This document shows, piece after piece, positions 29,700 through 33,358 of a DNA stretch of 33,358 nt. The stretch comes from Fulvivirga kasyanovii. GTDB lineage: Bacteria > Bacteroidota > Bacteroidia > Cytophagales > Cyclobacteriaceae. The translations under genes were made by a program, and so were the position numbers. How positions within the stretch are numbered: the stretch's first letter is position 1; every line of letters begins with the position of its first letter. Under the pieces are notes generated by a model. The model was not told the DNA's origin. It did not search any database and was given only the letters and a program-made list of their open reading frames with translations. The stretch covers positions 1 to 33,358 of the forward strand of contig NZ_SMLW01000643.1 of NCBI RefSeq assembly GCF_009711405.1, given 5' to 3'.

Positions 29700-31036
29700 G
29701 ATTGAGCATTTAGAAAGTTATCTACTTCTTTCATCCCCCGATCGTAAATCCCAATGTACTTGGATAAATCTATTTTTTTATTGGGAAGCGGTCCGGATCG
29801 AAGAACATGAAATGAAAGATTTGGCTTATTATTTTTCAGACGACTTAATGCCATCTGAAATGCCCGGTAATCGCGCCCTATATCGTCCGTGTAGGGAGGT
29901 TGAGTTTGATTGATCTTGAACACATAGTGATCATCTCTATCGAGATTTGCATGTTTTAATGCCGCACGTCTAATAATACAAGGCGTACAATAACCACAAT
30001 GCTTTTCATCATTTTTGCGTGCAATATTGATATGGACAGCATTGGGATGAGCACATGATACTGTCTCGTTATAATATTTCTCTATTAGGGCTCGGTTTTT
30101 TGAATTTTTAATCATTTCACCTTTGGTCAAAAACTGGTAAGGATTAATTATTTCATTTCCTACTCCAATAGTTTTCAATACTTTACCCAGGGTATTTAAG
30201 AAATGCGGATGTGTGGTGCGTGTGCTTGAACTACCTATCCTTGAGGATGTTAGTGGGATATTTAATGAAATTAAGCCGTTTTCAGGTATATAAAGCGGGA
30301 TTTCATTACCATAAGCACTAGCTACTGCAATGCCCAATCCTATGAATAATATTGATCTTGCCCGAGAACTAGACTCTTTTCCGTATTTATTGTGTTTCTG
30401 AACCGGTTGGGCATTAAAAAGAAATTCTTCAATATGTTTATCAGAATACTCTTTTCTTAATGTTTGAATTAAGCTCTCTTGAGCTGAATTTTCATAACCT
30501 TGCGATTTATGATGCCCTACCACAGCTATGTCATTTCCCTCCGCCAAAAGATCTGTTACTCCAATAAATGAATCTAGACCGCCCGAAAGCAGTGATACTT
30601 TTGATACTGTTTTTACAACATGCGCATTGTCATTTTTTTCCTTAGCAGATCGCTTTCTCAGAAATATTTCCCAATAATCGCCAGTTAAAAAATTTAGTGC
30701 ATTTTGCAAGTCTTCTAATGCTGTCTGCCATTTTTCATGATCCACTACTGGTAGATACAATTTGAAATATCGGCTCCAGTTGTCAAATCCATAAGTATCA
30801 CGAGAAACTAGTTGATCCGCAGTGTATACTGATACTGCTGCATTCAGTAATTCCAATGCTTCATCCGATGGAGTTAGTTTTTTTTGCTCAAAAATCCGGT
30901 AGATATTTTCTGAGAGGGTTTTATCCGATTGATGGGCATCTTCGGCCGGAATGAAAATATTCTTCTCATGAGTCGATTCTGATACCGTAAACTTGTCTTC
31001 CGCACCGTCCCGGAATATTATATTGAATGCAATCAT
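29696..31036 (-). CDS. qatC: QatC, QueC-like PP-loop ATPase of the Qat system
   Basis: The 446-residue protein has an N-terminal extension of about 140 residues, then the PP-loop SGGLDSF (151-157), as in QueC (7-cyano-7-deazaguanine synthase). The zinc-site cysteines HCGYCTPC and an upstream Cys near SCAHP resemble QueC. In QatABCD systems this QueC-like protein is thought to act in a deazaguanine- or nucleotide-like chemistry, but the reaction is not known. It overlaps qatB and qatD by 4 bases each. The C-terminal 90 residues (about 360-446) are unassigned. Confidence 0.92.
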   Translation of the reverse strand: MIAFNIIFRDGAEDKFTVSESTHEKNIFIPAEDAHQSDKTLSENIYRIFEQKKLTPSDEALELLNAAVSVYTADQLVSRDTYGFDNWSRYFKLYLPVVDHEKWQTALEDLQNALNFLTGDYWEIFLRKRSAKEKNDNAHVVKTVSKVSLLSGGLDSFIGVTDLLAEGNDIAVVGHHKSQGYENSAQESLIQTLRKEYSDKHIEEFLFNAQPVQKHNKYGKESSSRARSILFIGLGIAVASAYGNEIPLYIPENGLISLNIPLTSSRIGSSSTRTTHPHFLNTLGKVLKTIGVGNEIINPYQFLTKGEMIKNSKNRALIEKYYNETVSCAHPNAVHINIARKNDEKHCGYCTPCIIRRAALKHANLDRDDHYVFKINQTQPPYTDDIGRDYRAFQMALSRLKNNKPNLSFHVLRSGPLPNKKIDLSKYIGIYDRGMKEVDNFLNAQS

Positions 31037-31869
31037 GATTCTAGGGTTTGATAAGCCTCATAAAATATATTTTCTATTAACTCCTTACCACTGCCTTCAG
31101 CAAAATCCATATTCAGGACATCTTGGTCTTCAAAATCATAGTCCACAGCCGCTTTAATATGCTCCTTCATCTCAGTCTCTTTTCTTGTAGCTTCTCCAGG
31201 GGTTAGACTATGCTTTTCAATGCATAAGCTCAACTCCTGTAACCACCGTTCGTAGATATAAGCTTTGACACTATCTAAGATGGCTTCTCGAATATCAGTT
31301 GCATTTAAAGCGTCTAATTTGCTTAGGTTATCATCAGCCAATTCATATTTATCATAAAGCATGTTAAGTGCATCGACGATAGCCTGCCGAGCATCGGCCT
31401 CTTCATTTGATGTACCTGTTGGAGCTATGGCATCAACTATTCCGGCAAACACGACACTGGCGGACTCACCAATTAAATCACCTAATCCTAGGTTCCTTAA
31501 TGTCTGGTTAATACCGTCCCTGGCAACATTTCCAAGAAACCCACCAAATGCGGACACAGCTCTTTTCCCACTAGAGGAAGAGCGTGTTGCTTTTTTCGCA
31601 CCCCCTAATGACCTCACATAAGATTTTGATGCATTTCTCACAGAGGAACCCGAACCTCCATTAACATAGCGGGATAACGAGTTTTTTGCACCCGCATAAT
31701 TGCCGGAAAGTTTATCTTCCTCTGTAGTTTCAGAAGAATTTGTTTCATTTGATTTATCCTTTTCTTCTTCATTATCGGTTTGAATGTTATCTACTGAATC
31801 TTCGTCCGCCCAAGGAGGTAGCAGAGAAGGCCTTCCTTTTGGCCCACCGAATGAACTTGAGGTTCCCAT
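31033..31869 (-). CDS. qatB: QatB of the Qat anti-phage system
   Basis: The 278-residue protein is the QatB-position gene. It has a low-complexity N-terminus (MGTSSSFGGPKGRPSLLPPW), a Ser/Gly/Ala-rich region (about residues 60-115) and an Asp/Glu/Leu-rich helical C-terminal half (about 140-278). It has no clear enzyme motif, as is typical for QatB, whose biochemical role is unknown. It starts one base after the qatA stop and overlaps qatC by 4 bases. The identification rests mainly on the neighbours and on the characteristic N-terminal GP-rich sequence. Confidence 0.85.
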   Translation of the reverse strand: MGTSSSFGGPKGRPSLLPPWADEDSVDNIQTDNEEEKDKSNETNSSETTEEDKLSGNYAGAKNSLSRYVNGGSGSSVRNASKSYVRSLGGAKKATRSSSSGKRAVSAFGGFLGNVARDGINQTLRNLGLGDLIGESASVVFAGIVDAIAPTGTSNEEADARQAIVDALNMLYDKYELADDNLSKLDALNATDIREAILDSVKAYIYERWLQELSLCIEKHSLTPGEATRKETEMKEHIKAAVDYDFEDQDVLNMDFAEGSGKELIENIFYEAYQTLES

Positions 31870-31870
31870 G

Positions 31871-33358
31871 CTATTTGCTTTGTTTTATTCTACTCTTGGC
31901 AATCTTTGCCAAATCGCTATTTTCTTCATTTTCAGCCCATGCCTTAATTATTACCGCCCCATCTTGTTGATAATCTGTATTTTTTACAATGCTCAATAGC
32001 ATTGTCACAATAGAACTCGGAATTATTTTTACTGGAAGGGGTTTTAAAAACGTGAGTAGTTGAGACAGTAGTTCTCCCCGTTCTTTTGTCCAGGAAAAAA
32101 TTAGTTTAAAGTTGTTGATTGATCCATCGCTATCACTCTCTTGTAATAATTTTGTCTTTAGTTCCTCAAATATTGATGATGCATCAGAAGGGCTTAACGT
32201 AGATGCTTCTTGAAGAGCAGCCTTTTCAAATGCTTCACTTCCCGAGGTTAGCTTATGAAATATATCGAGCGCCTGAGAGCTCATTTGTTGCTTAATATTG
32301 GTTCCTGAATTCAGCCTGTCGCGAGAAAAATAAAAGTATGAGCTAAGGTCTACACCAGATAAATAAGGTTTTGCCTTTATCCAACTTTGTATCCAATCAT
32401 CTTTAATCCAGATATCGATTTCGGCATTTGTTTTTGAAACATCATTTTCATTTTTTTCTTTTTGCCCATCGGCAACCAACTTTTTCTCCAACATCTGAAT
32501 TTCTTTCGGCTTTCCTGATTGTTCTGCTTGAAATTGATGGAGTCGTATGAAAGTTTCTTTTTTGAAGTATTCAAGCAGCATCAATTTGGCCAATATCCGC
32601 ATTTCCAGAGTGATATTCTTTGACTTAGCCATACCAATTCTCATCATGAGCATATTCATAAATCTTTTGGATTGCCTGGGATTTCCATCTAATCCTACCG
32701 TCAAAACTGATTTAATTTGTTGAGTAATAAGCAAAGCTTTTTGTAACTCGTCAGGGATGTCGCCCATGATTTCCTGAGCTTGTTGATAATCGAATTTTCT
32801 ACCCAACGAATTATTTGATGAAGTATTAATGACTTCTTCTCTTACTGCAAGAAAGTCTTCTTCACTCTTCGAATAAAGTTTGACAAACAAGAGATTGATA
32901 TAAGTTTCTAATTCAGACTCATTGAGACGTGGCAGTCGGATGGGAAATTGAATTAATTTTTCTAAATAGGCACTAGCTACTTCTAATCCTCTACCTGGAA
33001 CTTCAGGGAACCTTCTTCGTACTGCATATTCTATAATTTTTTCATCTGCACAGATGACAAAAGCTGAATTGGGTACGTACAAAAAGAGTTTGATCGCTTC
33101 CAAGGTATCTATCACGGTATCTGTATTGCATCTGTCTAGATCATCAATAAAGATTACCAATTTGTCAACCTCAAGCTTCTTCAAAAGACAGGCAAAATCC
33201 TGAATAAACTTTCTAATACTCATTCTCAAGGATTTCTGCTTATCTTCCTTAGGCTCCTTTTTTTCTTTGATATAATCATCCGGATTCACCTGTTTGGCTA
33301 AGTTGATAAGATCGTCCATTCCGGTAATTGCCAGGCCAGCAGGCCCCGCAGTGGCAAA
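31871..33358 (-). CDS. qatA: QatA, KAP-family P-loop NTPase of the Qat system (partial, runs off right edge)
   Basis: The frame is open to the edge of the window, so the true start and Walker A motif are missing; 495 residues are visible. They include the Walker B region LVIFIDDLDRCNTDTVID and NSAFVICADE, as expected for KAP NTPases, and a long helical C-terminal region. The KAP family includes membrane-associated phage-exclusion and signalling ATPases. The gene is first in the leftward qatABCD operon. An internal ATG at 33319 could be mistaken for the start, but the frame continues upstream. Confidence 0.9.
   Translation of the reverse strand, partial: FATAGPAGLAITGMDDLINLAKQVNPDDYIKEKKEPKEDKQKSLRMSIRKFIQDFACLLKKLEVDKLVIFIDDLDRCNTDTVIDTLEAIKLFLYVPNSAFVICADEKIIEYAVRRRFPEVPGRGLEVASAYLEKLIQFPIRLPRLNESELETYINLLFVKLYSKSEEDFLAVREEVINTSSNNSLGRKFDYQQAQEIMGDIPDELQKALLITQQIKSVLTVGLDGNPRQSKRFMNMLMMRIGMAKSKNITLEMRILAKLMLLEYFKKETFIRLHQFQAEQSGKPKEIQMLEKKLVADGQKEKNENDVSKTNAEIDIWIKDDWIQSWIKAKPYLSGVDLSSYFYFSRDRLNSGTNIKQQMSSQALDIFHKLTSGSEAFEKAALQEASTLSPSDASSIFEELKTKLLQESDSDGSINNFKLIFSWTKERGELLSQLLTFLKPLPVKIIPSSIVTMLLSIVKNTDYQQDGAVIIKAWAENEENSDLAKIAKSRIKQSK

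Noticed and set aside
1-33358. tRNA, rRNA and CRISPR arrays
   Set aside because: No cloverleaf-like, rRNA-like or regularly spaced repeat sequences were noticed while reading; a dedicated scan would be decisive.

Overview
The window looks like chromosome of a Bacteroidota bacterium, probably Cytophagales-like. The reasons are the weak or absent Shine-Dalgarno sequences, short lipoprotein signals, gene families typical of that phylum (HMA-fused cation transporter, His-rich CusC/CusB companions, small HTH proteins, a two-repeat YegP-like protein) and tightly coupled TAATG/ATGA gene junctions. The species cannot be named from the sequence. No rRNA, tRNA, CRISPR array, insertion sequence or integrase was seen, and no gene-free stretch exceeds 300 bases.

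Region 1 (41-12414) is a metal and ion homeostasis block. A rightward run encodes a dihydrolipoamide dehydrogenase paralogue, an HMA-CDF cation transporter, a CaCA-type antiporter, a 57-residue protein, a SpoIIAA/STAS-like protein, NhaA and an isoprenylcysteine methyltransferase-like membrane protein. A hairpin separates it from a convergent leftward CusABC/CzcABC-type heavy-metal efflux operon with two His-rich small proteins. A shared TTTGCC(A/G)TCTGGC box precedes the outer-membrane component and the leading His-rich gene.

Region 2 (12461-14123) is an AbiEi/AbiEii type IV toxin-antitoxin pair.

Region 3 (14255-25832) is the most unusual part. About twenty tightly packed rightward genes are bounded by two small HTH genes. 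They encode an LEA14-like membrane protein, a transglutaminase-like protein, large Gly/Pro/Lys-rich membrane proteins, a run of small beta-rich proteins, a coiled-coil protein, an annexin-repeat membrane protein, a peptidoglycan-binding membrane protein, a holin-like protein whose gene overlaps that of a secreted CHAP lysin, and a YkuD-like protein. I read this as an integrated tailless, probably membrane-containing virus-like element, or a domesticated particle or envelope machine. No terminase, portal, tail, packaging ATPase, replication or integration gene is visible. The virion interpretation is inference.

Region 4 (26020-33358) is more A+T-rich and defence- or stress-related: a two-repeat DUF1508/YegP-like protein, a sigma factor, a 112-residue protein, an ImmA/IrrE metallopeptidase, an Mrr-like restriction endonuclease, and a leftward QatABCD anti-phage operon. 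The qatA gene runs off the right edge.
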